Shown in pieces: positions 1 through 12,441 of a DNA stretch of 64,000 nucleotides. Every line of letters starts with the position of its first letter. Position 1 is the stretch's first letter. The notes beneath the pieces are model-generated. The model was given only the letters and a program-made list of their open reading frames with translations, searched no databases and had not been told where the DNA came from. Both the position numbers and the translations under genes were made by a program. Source of the DNA: Typhlomys cinereus (lineage: Eukaryota; Chordata; Mammalia; Rodentia; Platacanthomyidae). Location: the NCBI GenBank assembly GCA_023101885.1, contig JALPQD010000075.1:7450101-7514100 (forward strand), in the 5' to 3' direction.

Positions 1-3000
1 GGTTGAGGTGTGGCGGGCAGGGGTAGGTGCGGCCGCGGAAGTCCATGTTGTGCGGCAGCCAGAAGACGCGGTCGCGCAGGTGCTGTGCCAGGGACAGGCG
101 GTACAGCGCCTCGCTGCGCAGGCCCTGCATCTCCCGTGCCAACTTCAGGCAGCGTGCCAGCTCCCGCCGCACCTCCGCCCTGCGTGACGGGGAGGTGCCC
201 GGCGGCAGGTGGTGCTCAGGCGGCTTCGGTGCCTGCGAGGGGGGCGGCGGCACTCCCAGGCGCGCACAGCCCTTGTCCCTGAAGAGCTCCAGCACCAGGT
301 CCAGCACTGGCCCGTTAACGCGCCAGGCACAGTTACCCAGCTGCGTGAGCGCGTCCAGCACACCGTGCAGCTGCCCAGGTGGGCAGCACTCCAGCAGGCG
401 CTGGTGCTGGATGGTGCCCTCCATGGACCGCATGAGCTTGGTGGAACTCAGCAGGTAGGCACCCATGTGGGGGGAAGTCCAGGGCAGGGGGGGGCACAGC
501 ATGGGCACCTCGGTAGTCTCGAAGATCAGCGTGGGCTCTGCCGCGGTGGCCAACAGCTGCATGAGGGCAGGGTGTGGCTTCAGGATGCCAACCTGAAGTG
601 ACAGAGCGGGTATGTGCTGGTGACCCTGAGGGAAGACAGCAGATGACCGAGGGCCAGCAAACTGAGCAAACAGCCTACATCGCCCCAGAGCAAACCTGAT
701 GGGCCGAGAACAGTTCAGGCCCACCAGGCACCCCTGGTATCCACGCAGGAGCAGTCCAGGATCCCCAGTCTGCAGAAGCCCCACCCATCTCGGACCTAGC
801 CTGCCTCCTGCGGGATGGGACCCCACCGACCTGGCGGCAGTTGCGGAAGGAATAGACATGGTAGAGGACGGGGATGAGGCGGTGGGCAGTGGTCCCTGGC
901 ACCCCCAGGCTGCGTGGCATCTGCACTGTTTGCACCAGCATCTCAGTCAGCTCCTTGCCTACACGCAGCAGCACATGGAGTGGCCAGGGGTCCTGAGGGG
1001 GCGCCTCCGCGGGGCCCAGCGCCTCCCAGTACTGCCGTGGCAAGCAGGGCAACGCCACCTGCAAGAGGTGAAGTCAGGAGGGCTGCAGGGGTGGGGGGCT
1101 GAGCTGGGGGCAGTTGCTGTTCCCATTTTGTGGATGAGGAAATGGGCCCGGATGGAGTGACAGTGGAGAGAAGACCAAAGTCAAAGGGGTGCAGCGTGGG
1201 GGTGATGGGGGTGTTCCCAGGCACCCCACACCCTCACCTGCGTGTCGGAGGCCAGCAGCTGCAGGTACTGTGCGTAGCGCTCCCCCAGCTCCTGCACCTG
1301 GTTGGTGGTCTGCTTCTGCTGCACCAGCTGCCGGGTGAAGACCCGCAGGCCCAGCTTGTAGGCCAGCGAGATGAAGGACTCGCCCTGGGCGGGCAGCTCC
1401 TGCAAGAACTGGGGCCCCCACTCGTGAGCTGAGTGCCCCCGCCCAGCCCCTCCCCCACCGTGCCCCCAGAACCCCGCTCACCTGCATGAGGACCTGCACC
1501 AGCTGGCGCTCCCCCAGCACGCACAGGAAGGGGTAGAGCGAGGGGCGGCCATCATAGGCCTCATAGGCCGTGCTAGTCTTGGCACGCTGCACAGCCTGGA
1601 GCAGCTCCTCTTCCCACTGCTCACGCAGGCTCTCCAGGGTCTTCCGCTGTGGGGAGGGGCCGGCGCCTGAGCCCCTACAGGACCACAGTGCCCCCGCCCA
1701 GAGGGCCCTGACCAGCACGTGCCCCAGGGTGAGGAGGCAGAGCCCCGAGCCTTACCGCCCTTAGGACCTCCCTGGTGACAGGTGGGGGCTTCTCCACTGA
1801 CTGCACGCGGACACTGGTGTCCAGCTCCACGCGCAGCTGCTGGTGGAAGAGGTCCTGCAGGGCCTCCAGGGGCAGGTGCAGCTTTGGATAGGACATGGGC
1901 CCGTCCTGGGGACACAGCCAGGTGGTGAGGCCAAGACACAGGGAGCACCCCCACCAGCATCCTGTAGCCCACCCGGCTCAGGCCAGGAACCATCACATGG
2001 AGGTGGGTCGAAATGACTCCCTGCACCCCCCATGAACATGTGACACACGCCCAGAACACAGTGAAGTCAGGATCTAAAACCAGATCAGGAAGGGCTGGAA
2101 GCACACACCCACGGGACACTCCCCCCACGGGCCTGAGCGTAGCCAGTGGGAAGAGCCCATGTCCCCAGGCAGCTGGAGACCACACAGCTTGGCCAACTGC
2201 ACGATGGAGTACTACTCAGCCCCGAACAGAAGCGAGGGTCCCACGCGCCCAGGTGCACGTGGTGTGGCTCCAGAACAGGCACACTCAGCCCCCAGCTGCC
2301 AGGCAGGGCTCACCTTGGCGTAGACCTCCCTAAGCAGCACAGACGTGTTGACTGGAGGGGAGGCCTGCGGCGGGGGGCTGAAGGTGGGCTCGGCTCTGAC
2401 CATGGCCCTCAGCAGCGCGGCCCGCTCCTCCTCACACAGGGGCAGCTCCGTGAACAGCTGCTGCGGCTGCAGCCCGTCCTGCACCATCTGCTCCACACAC
2501 CTGCGGGTGGGTGGCATGGGGGGCACAGCTCAGCATCCGCAGACCTGCGAGGACAGCCCTCCCAGCTGCCCACTTACCTTCTGATGGTGGGGGCATCCTG
2601 GTCCCTCCGCCCCATGCACTGCAGCAGGCACGCGTAGGACAGTAAGTCGGGGGACAAGCCGGAGTCCCTCAGCATGAGGAACACATACACTAGCTGCTGG
2701 AAGATGCCCTGGGGACATGGGACCCACGGGAGGAGTCAGAGGGGTCCTGGGCCACCAGCCGTTGGTGGCTGGCGGGACAGACAGGCCCATGTAACATGGC
2801 CACCACACAGCTAGCAGTGAGCAGCAGCTGTCCTCTCACTGGCTGCATCTCTTCCCTGCCGGTGCTGAGGTCGGCCCCAGGGCCTCAACCAGGCCAGGCC
2901 AGGGGTCCCCAAGCTGCACCCGGCAACACAGCCACCTCCTGCCACACCCTGAAGTATGCCCAGCTGTCAGCCACACCAGCTGTGTCCTAGGATCTCATGT

Positions 3001-6000
3001 ATGGTGTGGCAGATACAGAGAGATCTAGATGGAGCTACGGCAGAAGAATCTGCCTTTTTTCTTTCTTATTTTATTTTAAATCAAAATTTTCCTTGCTCTT
3101 TTGGCAGGGCCGGGTAGTGCCCGTGCCACGACGCGCAGGTGGAAGTCAGAGGACAGCATGGCCCCAAGAACCACCCCCAGCTCATCGGGCCTGGTGAGGC
3201 AAAGTGTCTTTACCACTGGGTCATCTCATTGGTCCCCTCTTTGAGATGGGGACCACCTGCATGGCCAGCTGCTCATGGCCTTCAGGGCTCCCAAGGCCCA
3301 GGCTGCCATGCAACTTGGCTTCTGAAGGGTCACGAGCTGAAGACCAGTGTGGGTTACAGTGAGGCATTAAAGGTTGGGGGGGTGAGGGGACAGGGATGGG
3401 GGACGGGGGGGGTGTCTAGGAGTGTAACTCAGCATGCCCGAGGCCCTGGGCTGTCCCCAGCATCTGGGAGGAAGACAACAGGACTGGGATCATTCTGGGG
3501 TGTAAACAAAGCCCTTCCCTCCCATCCCTGACATCAAGAAACACAGCCGGCAGGCCCCCCTGTACTGTGGGAGCTGTCACCCAGGGTCCAGACCCCTGCC
3601 TGGGAGGCTCAGAGCCCCACCGGGAACAGAGGAACCCAGCCTCCCCAGTCCCACCTCCCTCTAAGGGAAGCGCGATTTCCATTCACGTGCAAACCACCTG
3701 CTGTAGCTGAGGCTCCCCGTGGCGGCCACTCACCTTGCGCGCCCAGCCCAGCATCACGGTGTTGTACATGACGAGAGTGAGCAGCTGTTGGCTCTGACGC
3801 CTGCCGTGGTGGGTGACCAGCATGTGGTGGGCAAGGGACAGGTGGCCAGTGACCAGGCAACACTGCAGGAAGGGCAAGAGCTGCTGCACGACTTTGGCGT
3901 CCGGGGTCTTGTTCTTGATGGTCTTCTTGTGGCCCGACACTCTTAGGGCTTCCTGCAGGGCTCGGGCCAGCTGCTCTTCCTGGGAGACCTCCTGCTCCTC
4001 CAGCTGCAGGCAGCTGGCCAGCTGCTTCGTCCAGAGCCGAGGTGCCACGCGCAGGGGCCGCGCCTGTAGCATGGCAGCATGTGCCCGCACCTTGGCCGCC
4101 ACGTGCTCCTGGCACTTCTGCAGCTTCTGCTGCTCAGCCACCAGCTTTTGTGCCCAGCGGCCAGGCATGCGGCCATAGAAGGGCAGAGCCGCCTGCAACG
4201 TGTCTAGTCTCTCCTGGGACTGGCTCTCAGCCTGCAGCTGCCGCACCCGCGCCTCCAGCACTGTGGGCAGAGGGAAGCCTCAGACACACTTTACATCCCC
4301 CGGACTCCCCGCCCATACGCCTCTGCATGCCCAGACCCTGGGCTCACCCACAACTTTTACCCTCCAACGTGTCCAGCAGCACAGCATGGCACTGCCCGCC
4401 AACCGAAGAGCCCTTAACTCTCACTTAGGGAAACGCGCTCCTCCCTTCTTCCCTTGGCCCAGCCTCCAGGGCCACTACCTCAGGGCCTTTGCACATGCCC
4501 TGCACTGGCCAACCACCGACAGCCCACTTGAGTGTGCGTTTACAGAGGCCTCATCCAACTCATTGGCTCATGGCCCGGGAGTGGCACTGGGGGCACGCAT
4601 CAGGCAGGTACATTCCTCACAAAGCATTTCCACACATGGCACATGGCTCTCGGTGGCCACAGAACAAAAGGAGGAAAGCCACGGCACGGGGTGGTGGGAA
4701 GGGACCAAGGCTGATCACATGTGGTGGTCAAGAGCCAAAAGTGGTGGTGCGCACCCAGGGGCCACCAGACACGCGCCATGAAATAAGTAACAGAAAGCCA
4801 TCTCCTCCTCGGCATGCCCCACCTGTCACAGGGGTGGGAGCTGGAGCTAGCACTGTCTGGCTCACGCAGGGTACAGGATGCAGGACGACGGGTTCCAAGC
4901 AGGGCCGGGGAGGGGTGGGAGCGGCTCCTGTACCCCACAACAGGGAGGCCAAGGACACCTCTCACTGCTCACGGGAGGATGGAGCCTGAGCCTCCAGTCT
5001 CTAGAACCTTCCTCTGGCCCTTATGCTAACGGGATTGCCAGGAATCGGCTGCTGTTTCCACCTCTGGCAGGCTTCTCTCTAACTGTGCCCTCTGCAATCT
5101 CTTCCCTCCTCCGCCAGCATGTAGATAGGGGTAACCCGGGCAGTGGCCTGGGCCATCCCATTAATCCACTAGACTTGGTGGCCCAACCCCAAGATGGGGT
5201 ACCACGCCCACACAGGGGTGAGGGGACCCCCTACTCACCCTCCAGGAGCTCTGCATGGCCCCAGTCCTTTCGGCTGCCATGCTCCTGGAGACTGGCCGAT
5301 GAATTCCTTCTGAGAGCCAACAGGCCACCAAGGCTTCCTGGAGAGACAGGGGGGCTGAAGAGGGCATTGTGGACACAGCAGCCCAACTTTCATCACCGCC
5401 CTGGGAGGCAGAGCCGGAGGGACGAGATCTCCAGTCCAGCCTAGGCTACACAGCTCCACCTCAGCCTGAGTTAGAGCGATGCCCCGCTTGACCCCCCTCC
5501 CCAACACACACACACAACTCCAGAAGGAAGAAACTCATCGTCGGCAGAAGATGAACAGCGAGACACAGCAATGGGAGAGACTAAGGCAGGAGGATCCCGA
5601 GTTCCAATTCAGCCCAGTTCCAATCCAGCCCAGGCTACATAATAAGCCCCTGTCTCCAGAAATTCAACTTGAAGGAAACCACGAAGGTCCAAAGCCACGA
5701 GCCCCCACGCTGAGAAAGTCGGGGTGCAGGATCGAGCACCCAAAGTTCAAAGGCTAACAGTCCTACATTCCCATTAGAGGACAACTAACGACAGCAAGAG
5801 TCACAGGTCAAAGAGCCCTGCGGTCTCCCGCGGCGGGTTGCCCGGAAACCCCTAGGTCAAAGGGCAGAGGTTGGAGATGGCGGGTCCAGGGGACAAGGTC
5901 GTAGTCGCGTCGCCGCGTGTTACCTTCCTCTGCCGCGGGGCGGGGGCGACCGGAGCAGCGCAGCGCCCTGCGGAGCCCCGCCGCACCGCGTCCCCAGCAC

Positions 6001-6008
6001 AGCGCCAT
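1..6008 (-). CDS. POLRMT: POLRMT, mitochondrial RNA polymerase, N-terminal ~778 codons (3' part outside window)
   Basis: Single-subunit T7-like RNA polymerase that transcribes mitochondrial DNA. Coding exons on the minus strand, 5' to 3': 5924-6008, 5239-5337, 3734-4260, 2578-2708, 2314-2500, 1756-1905, 1482-1646, 1238-1408, 831-1058 and 1-592 (cut by the window edge). All junctions have GT/AG sites and phases agree. The start at 6008 gives MALCWGRGAAGLRRAL, close to the human transit-peptide region. Exon 3 (175 codons, shorter than in human) starts with a predicted helical stretch and ends with the first pentatricopeptide-type helices (MYNTVMLGWAR); the second follows in 2578-2708 (LSPDLLSYACLLQCMGR). 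The exon at 1-592 reaches MDFRGRTYP, the DxxGR motif of T7-type polymerases. The catalytic palm and fingers lie beyond base 1. No frameshift or stop seen. Confidence 0.96.
3040..3235 (-). mobile_element. ID/B4-type SINE in a POLRMT intron
   Basis: T-rich left edge (tail of a minus-strand element), then the block GTGGAAGTCAGAGGACAGC, the reverse of the B4-like 'tgtcctctgacttccac' segment, ending near a degraded ID head. The same block recurs at 35650, 39220 and 49810. Confidence 0.5.
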
Positions 6009-6120
6009 GCTGCCCGCCGCGCGCGCAACGCCCACCGGGAAGTGTAGTTCCGGGACGGAAGGCAGCTGCGAAGGGCCGCAAGGGCCCGACATGCGCCGGG
6101 AGAACTACAACTCCCACAAG
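6009..6120 (-). promoter_or_regulatory. POLRMT: POLRMT promoter/5' leader with two ZNF143 (SBS)-like motifs
   Basis: GC-rich sequence just upstream of the POLRMT start codon. AACTACAACTCCCA at 6103-6116 matches the core of the ZNF143/THAP11 SBS motif. A second, opposite-strand match lies at 6037-6049 (reads AACTACACTTCCC on minus). SBS sites are typical of promoters of nuclear genes for mitochondrial functions. The exact transcription start cannot be seen. Confidence 0.6.
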
Positions 6121-6397
6121 GCACTGGGCGCAGAGACAGGCGGCCATGCGCCCAGAGGAGACTTTCTTGATTGCTTCTTTCTCCGGAACCCAAGACAGCG
6201 GGGGCTGCGGCAATTTGGGTAAAGCTGAAGCTGCTGGGGGGAAAATCAAGACTTCCTTTTTCCTTGTGTTTCCCTTCTGCCAAGACAGAATTCAGAGTGT
6301 TACGGATGCTGATCAAGTTTCACACCACACCACGCAACTCTGTCGCTGTCGTTCATTTATTGCTCATCTCATCTAAGCGCATTTATGAGCAGGTCCT

Positions 6398-6508
6398 GAG
6401 CCCAGGCTAGCCTCCAGCCCCAGGCTAGCAGAGACTGACTTGGATCTCCTGATCCTCCTACCCACCCGCGCAGGGCTGGGATGACAGGCGTGTGCCACCA
6501 CGCCCCCA
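6398..6508 (-). mobile_element. B1-type (7SL-derived) SINE
   Basis: Minus-strand B1 signature: 'cccaggctagcctccagc' on the left and 'gctgggatgacaggcgtgtg' on the right. Other B1-like pieces lie near 23235-23362, 28641-28760, 32745-32850, 44090-44186 and 49995-50083. Confidence 0.6.
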
Positions 6509-6593
6509 ATCCTGTGTGTTTACTTTGGCTCAGGGTGTGGCCAAATTGGAGGGGGGGGGCTTGAAGCAGCTCTGTAGCCCCCACAGGTCTTCT

Positions 6594-6885
6594 TTTTTAA
6601 AGATATTTTACTTAGTGCGTGTGTGTGTGTGTGTGTGTGTATGTGTGTGTGTGTATTAGAGGGTACTGTGTTGTCCCTGTGGAGGCCAAAGGGGGGGGGC
6701 TTCGGGAATCATCCTGGCTTGCTTCCATCTACTTTTTGTTTCTGCCCTGGGATTTCCCAGGCTCCGCCCACAGGGTCGGAAGTGAAGGCCACCCACCGCC
6801 CTTTCTGAGTGGAACCTGAGATCTGAACTCAGGACGTCTTGCTTGGGACAGAGTCTTAATCCCTGATCCATCTCTCCAACCCAGT
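6594..6885 (-). mobile_element. IDL-Geo-like SINE with (GT)n tail
   Basis: Minus-strand copy of the window's commonest SINE. The (GT)n at 6618-6654 is the reverse of the (CA)n tail, then come 'cctggcttgcttccatctac' and 'tgaactcaggacgtcttgct', ending with the ID head 'gatccatctctccaaccc'. Confidence 0.65.
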
Positions 6886-7234
6886 TCTTCAGGTTTTTTT
6901 TTTTTTTTTCCTCTTGTCTCAGCCTCTCAGTACTACAGTTCCATGCTGGTATAAGGCCTGACTTTTTTCTTCGCATCCTGGGGTAAACCTGAGGTCTTAC
7001 GCACACTAGGCAAGAGCTCGACCCTGGAGCTGGGTATGGTGCGTGTGTCAGGCCCCTGATTCTCCAGGATATGGAGATGGGGTAATCAGGAGCTAGGCTC
7101 ATGAGTTTCTGCTGAGTGGGACAACTGAGGTTTACTTTGAGATGGAGCTGAAGTTTAGGGAGGCTGACTATGTGCCCCAACTATGCACAGCATGGGGTCA
7201 GGAAGCAGGACACATGCTCTCAAATCTGGTAACT

Positions 7235-7502
7235 TCACTTTACATGTGTCTCTCTCTGTATCTGTGTGCATCAGAGGGCAGCGTGTATGCTTGTGGAGAC
7301 CCAAGGGTGACTTCAGGAATCACCCTGGATTGCTTCTACCATCTGTTTGTTTCCCTCTGGGGTTTCTCACGACTCATCTTCCACAACGGAAGTCCAGGCT
7401 GCCTTCATTTCTGCCTGGAGTTTTTAACGTGAGATCCGGAACCACACTCAGGACCTTCTGCTTTCCAGACAGAAGCTTAACCCCTGAGCCAACTCTCCAG
7501 CC
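7235..7502 (-). mobile_element. IDL-Geo-like SINE
   Basis: Second minus-strand copy of the same family, with a degraded tail (TGTCTCTCTCTGTATCTGTG). It ends at the ID head 'cctgagccaactctccagcc'. Confidence 0.65.
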
Positions 7503-8092
7503 CTGGCGACCTGACTTTGAACCCCAGAGTCCCAAATGGTGGAAGGATGGAAATGACTTGGCAAGCGTTGTTCTCTGAGGTCCACATGGGCCAGGGGCAT
7601 GCGGGCTGTGGCAGTGCAGAGGTCCTGAGGCAGAAAACCCAATGGCTGAACCTTGTGGGAGGAGCAGGAGGATGCTCTGAAGGGGGCTCCCAGCCTTCCT
7701 CTAGGGGCTCAGGCCGTCACCTGCCCCAGGGCAGGGCTGGTCCTGCGGCCCCTCCACAGCACATTCCAGGCACAGCTGCCCACGCAGGCTGGGCCTCGGT
7801 GAGGCCACTGGCCAGGAATGTTTTGGGCATAGAGCAGTACCCTCCCTAACCAGTTCATCCCCTCGGGTGCCCGGGGCATGGTGACCTCAGCTCTGGCTTC
7901 CTGCCAAGGTCGCCCTCCTGGCCACCTTCCCGGCCCCCGGGCCAAACCAGTCTGTGCACCCTCCGTCTTCGGTTGGTGCAGGTGAACCGCGCCTGCCAGC
8001 GAGATACTGAGGCAGAAGGGTCAATACCTTTCAGACACCCTGGGGAATTCAGCCAGATCCTGTCCCAAAATAGAAAATGAAAACGGATCTAG

Positions 8093-8165
8093 GGGTGTGG
8101 TCACAGGGAGAGTGACAGCCCAGCATTCTGCAGTGAGGGCTGGGGGCGGAGCTTGGCTGAAGCTC
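8093..8165 (+). repeat. ID 5'-half unit, single/1.5 copies
   Basis: Carries 'ggagagtgacagcccagca' followed by a second partial 'gggctgggggcggagctt'. This is the ~49-bp unit that is tandemly repeated at 32042, 44205 and 47493. It resembles the first ~45 nt of an ID (tRNA-Ala-derived) SINE. Confidence 0.6.
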
Positions 8166-8734
8166 CACCCTAAAGTGTGACGGTTCTAGATTCCATTCTG
8201 CCAAACTTCAAAAGAAAGATTTTTTTTCCTGAGTTCTGGGGTTCAAATCCAGCAGTCATAGGCACCTTGACCCACCAACCCATCTCCCCGCTGTGAATGA
8301 CCCTTCATAGCTTCCTGCAGGCACAACACACACCTGTCATGCCAGCAACCAATAGGCCGAAGCAGGAGGATGGCCGTGACTTCAAGGACAACCCGAAATA
8401 ACCTATACAGCAAAACTCTGGCTCCGAATCCCCAAAAGCAGGCTCAGCGATCAGCAGGTAAAGGCTGCGTGCAGGCCTGGGTTCCATCGCCTGAGTCCGC
8501 ATGATGAAGGAGGAGAATCTGCTTCCGATATATGTGGTCTGCCCCCCACAGGTGACCCCTCTCAAGTAAATAAAATATTTTAAATAAATGGACAAAAGGC
8601 GGGGCAGGCCTTTGATCACAGCCACTGGGGGTGGGGGGAGGCAGATGCAAAAGGATGATGAGCAACAGGAGACAAAATGAAACATAGTTTCCATAGGACC
8701 CTAGAATCCCCTCCTTGGTATAGGTCCAGAAGGG

Positions 8735-9185
8735 AAATCGCTGTGTACTGGCACACTGTAGGGGCAGATCAGTATCTGGGGACAGGTGACAAGACACACA
8801 CAGGGCAATCCATCCCCACCCTGGACTAGCACACAGCCTGAACAGGAGGGAGGCTCTGGCACACAAGGGATCTGAGGGGGGGGGCATGCTCAGTGAGACC
8901 CCGACACAGAAGGCCACAACACAGGACCCAGGCAGGAGACGTCCAGAGTAGGAGAACTCAGAGATAGGAAGTGGATCTGTGGGTGCCAGGGCTGGGGAGG
9001 GGAACCAGTGAGCCACTAGTAGTAGCATGTGGACATGCGTTTCCTTTGGGTGATGGAATGTTCTAGAATTTGACCGTGGTGAAGGTCGCCCAACTCTGTG
9101 ACATACTATAACCCTGAATTTATACTTTACACAGGTGATTTGTATGATATGCAAATTACATTTCAATGCAGCTTCTATTAAAAGA
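8735..9185 (+). mobile_element. Ancient L1 (L1M-like) 3' end
   Basis: The stretch from 'gtccagagtaggagaactca' through 'ggtgatggaatgttctagaa' to the 'caaattacatttcaatgcag' region follows the order of the well-known L1M 3'-end consensus. It is diverged and has no open reading frame of its own. Subfamily cannot be assigned by eye. Confidence 0.6.
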
Positions 9186-9189
9186 ACTC

Positions 9190-10190
9190 CCAGAGATGTG
9201 CCCCAGCCTCTCTTGTGGGGACACAATGTCCTGGGGTGCAGGTGGCCACCAGGGGACAGGTCCCCCGAGCTTCTGGCTTTTCAAGAGGGTGGACCCTATG
9301 TCCTGCCCTGAGCCAGAATGCTGTGTGGATGCTCACAGCTTGGTCCAGCAAACAGAACCCAATGGCGTGACGGCCAGGGAGCGTGGCAAAGCCTCTGGGT
9401 ATGAGTGTGGGCCTGGCTGTGCCCAGGTCAGGGAACACCCCAGTTTCCTGGGCTCCGAGACAAACGATGCTGGTGCCACCCCGCGTGACCTGCCAGGGCC
9501 AGGAAGAGATGGAGACCTCCTGAGGCAGCAGGAATCCTGCGGCCCAAAGGACCAGTTGTTCCTTGCACAGGACTCCCAGGAACGGCAGCTGTCAGCTGGC
9601 CCTGCACCTTTTAAAGGCATTGCCCCGGGCAGACGCTCAGTGACTGCAGGAGTTGAGGGCTGGGGTACAGATGTGCCAGGCTGTGCCTCCAGCTGTGGGG
9701 TGCGTGGAAGCCTCAGGTGTGGCTGCATTGTGGGTGTGGATACGCGCTTCATTCCTGCTGGCCGGACGCAGGTGGCCTGTCTGTCCCCAGCACCCCTCCG
9801 AGGGTGTGACAGGCAGTTTCCACGTCCTGGCTTGCGTCCCGCCTGACTGGCCAGGCGACAGCACCGGGAACCTCCTGGCTTAGTCCTGCAACCTCCATTC
9901 CACCCTGGCCCCATATTCCGTCCACGTCTCACTCTTCCTCTCTGCAGCAGCTTTTTTTTGTCTCCATCTTGTCCCTATGTCTCTGTCTCTCTCCATCTGT
10001 TGTCTCTTTCTGTGTCTGCTTCTGACATCCGTGGGTACTCTCTCTCTCTCTCTGTCCATTTCTTGTCTCTCTGGTCTCTTGGTGTGTCTTTCTGTCTCTG
10101 GTCTGTTTGTCTGCTCTCTCTCTCTCTTCCTCTTGTCCCTGCCTCCACCTCCCGCCCCCGCATCTGCACCCTCGGGGTGACCTGCCTCGC
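9190..10190. other. Intergenic stretch without a recognised gene; CT-rich 9950-10140
   Basis: I recognise no conserved protein here. A long plus-strand open frame overlaps the L1 tail at its left edge and has no homology I know. From about 9950 the plus strand is a degenerate CT/TCTG-rich tract leading into the FGF22 CpG promoter. Confidence 0.5.
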
Positions 10191-10239
10191 GCCCCACAGA
10201 CACAAACAAGCACGCGGAGGCCGAGCTGTCAAAAGCGGT

Positions 10240-10420
10240 CCTCACTCCGCCCACCGGGTCTGTGGCCCCGCCCCGGTGTTCATTGGCTCGTGATGGCCCT
10301 CGCCCCGCCCCACTGTCTCCCCCCTGACTCTCATTGGCTCGCGGCAAACCCGGCCCCGCCCCCGCAGGCCTTGGCAGCCTGGCTGGCCTCGGGCGGCAGA
10401 GCCAGCAGGACGCGCGGGCC
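10240..10420 (+). promoter_or_regulatory. FGF22: FGF22 promoter: two inverted CCAAT boxes with GC boxes
   Basis: Two copies of ATTGGCTCG (inverted CCAAT; ATTGG at 10282-10286 and 10333-10337) are each followed by GC boxes (CCCCGCCCC at 10303 and CCCCGCCCCCG at 10354). No TATA box is seen. The repeated CCAAT/GC pair looks like a small local duplication. Confidence 0.55.
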
Positions 10421-11837
10421 ATGCGCCGCCGCCTCTGGCTCGGCCTGGCCTGGCTGCTGCTGGCGCGGGCGCCGGGCACCCCAAGCAGCTACCCGCACCT
10501 GGAGGGCGACGTGCGCTGGCGGCGCCTCTTCTCCTCCACCCACTTCTTCCTGCGTGTGGACCTTGGTGGCCGGGTGCAGGGCACGCGCTGGTGGCACGGC
10601 CAAGACAGTGAGTGTGTGTGGGGGGAGAGGGGGACAGGGGACAGTCAGGGCGGGGTCACTGCCCTCAGGGCCTATGTGTCCCCCAGCATAAGAGGGGGGC
10701 AGCTCTCCGCAGACAGCAGAACACAGATGCTGGGCGGGGAAACTGAGGCTGCTGGTGAAGCTGTGTATGCCAGACTTCTTGGAGTGGGGGCACCCCAGGG
10801 ACAGATGAGGTGGAGACAGGATCCTGCTCAGGCAGAATGGAACTGGGCTGGACAGACACCTGCATGCAAGGGCCACACAGTAGGTGCTCAACGAATGCTC
10901 GGCACCGAGAGGAGCCGCCCAGGTGAGGAGGAACCTGGGAGGGTTGGAGGCCAGCGCCGTCCACTGAATCACCATCAGGACCAGCAACAGGGTGCTGCAG
11001 CTTTTATCTGGGCGCCAAGGCCCTCATTAGGCTGCACACGACGAAGGCCGTGACAGGGGACTGGCTGGGCAGGTCCAGCCGTGGTGACCTGGGCCAGGCG
11101 GGGTGGCCTCAGGCTGTGCAGGGTGACCAGCTCTGAACCTCATACCCCCCCTCCCCGGGGTTAGGACTCTTCTCTCCATCCAGTGTGTATTCATTAGCCG
11201 CGGCTTGTCCAGCGCTGGGCACGGGGACGCGCTGGTGCCATGGCAACCCCCATCCCCTCATGGTGGGCTGTGGGTGGGAGACGCTCCCCTCCAGCCCTGG
11301 AGACAAGCTGAAACTCAGCTGGGCAGGCCCGGGAGGGTAGCCACAATGGATGGACAAGGCCCAGGGCTTGCTCAACCTCCGGGCACAGCTCCCCCTCTGG
11401 GAAGCCAGGCCCAGGAGGGCCCAGGTGGGCCCGGGTGGGCCTCTGAGCATCGCATCCTCACACAGGCATTGTTGAGATCCGCTCTATCCATGTGGGCACT
11501 GTGGTGATCAAGGCTGTGCACTCCGGCTTCTACGTGGCCATGAACCGCCAGGGTCATCTCTACAGCTCCGTGAGTGCTGGGCCACATGGGCGGCGGGGTG
11601 GGGGACGGTGGAGTTTGCGGGCCTCACGTGCCTGCCCCACAGAGGGCCTACTCCGTGGACTGCAGGTTCCGAGAACGCATCGAGGAGAATGGCTACAACA
11701 CCTACGCGTCACGGCGCTGGCGCCACCGCGGCCGGCCCATGTTCCTGGCGCTGGACAGCCGGGGGACTCCACGGCGAGGTGGGAGGACGCGGCGGCACCA
11801 CTTGTCCACGCACTTCCTGCCAGTGCTGGTCTCCTGA
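10421..11837 (+). CDS. FGF22: FGF22, fibroblast growth factor 22
   Basis: Secreted FGF of the FGF7/10/22 group, signalling through FGFR2b/FGFR1b. In brain it acts as a presynaptic organiser. Exons: 10421-10607, 11466-11569, 11643-11837; sum 486 nt, 161 residues (human 170). The start [19 protein letters not shown] is a signal peptide identical to human for its first residues. The beta-trefoil core follows ([51 protein letters not shown]), with the basic C-terminus ending FLPVLVS. Compared with human, about nine residues between the signal peptide and SYPHLEGD are missing. Exon 2 starts right after CACACAG and the phases (1, 0) match the FGF family. No damage seen. Confidence 0.96.
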
Positions 11838-12435
11838 GGGGCCTGTGATGAGGCGCGGGCAGGGCAGGCCTGGAGGAACTTCTGCCTTTGCAGTTCTCCC
11901 TGCCCGTTCTAGCGGTGCCAGTTGTCTGCCAGGCAGACAGGGTCTCCTGGAGGTGAAGCTAGCCCTCAGGTGTCCCCTCTTGAGGTCACAGCAAATGGTC
12001 CCCCTCATCCAATTTGGGGGTGAGGGAAGACCTACTCCAGCACAGCCCGAAGGTCTGGTGGTGGGGACACACCCTACGGGCGAGAGGGGCGTGCTGCAGA
12101 GGGCAGGTCCGGCCCAGGCGGCCATCACCCCCTTGGTGAGAACAGCAGACCCAAAGACTGTCAGTCTCTGCAGCGTGAGGACGGGTCTCCGCCTCCAGTG
12201 GCAGAGGGGGTCTGCGGATGGGCTCCAGACAAGGACCCAGCTGGGGAGGGGCCCCATGCCACGCAGTGTCTCCAGAGGGGCGGGTTCAGAGGCATGCAGG
12301 ATGTCTCGCTAGCTCTGAAGAGGAAGAGGACATGAACTGAGGGATGCGGGGTCGCTAGGTGTGGGTAGCTGGGGTGCAGAGCTGCTGGAGGGGACAGCTT
12401 GGCCTGTCAAGCTACTGACCCCCAGAACCATGGAG

Positions 12436-12441
12436 AATAAA
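12436..12441 (+). promoter_or_regulatory. FGF22: AATAAA, probable FGF22 polyadenylation signal
   Basis: First AATAAA downstream of the FGF22 stop codon (about 600 bases after it). It implies a 3'UTR of roughly 0.6 kb. Confidence 0.45.

Noticed and set aside
2195..2240. L1-like phrase 'atggagtactactcagcc' in a POLRMT intron
   Set aside because: Only about 40 bases resemble L1. Too short to annotate with confidence.
9166..9846. 226-codon plus-strand open frame
   Set aside because: Begins within the L1 3' end and has no protein resemblance. Stop-poor GC-rich DNA.
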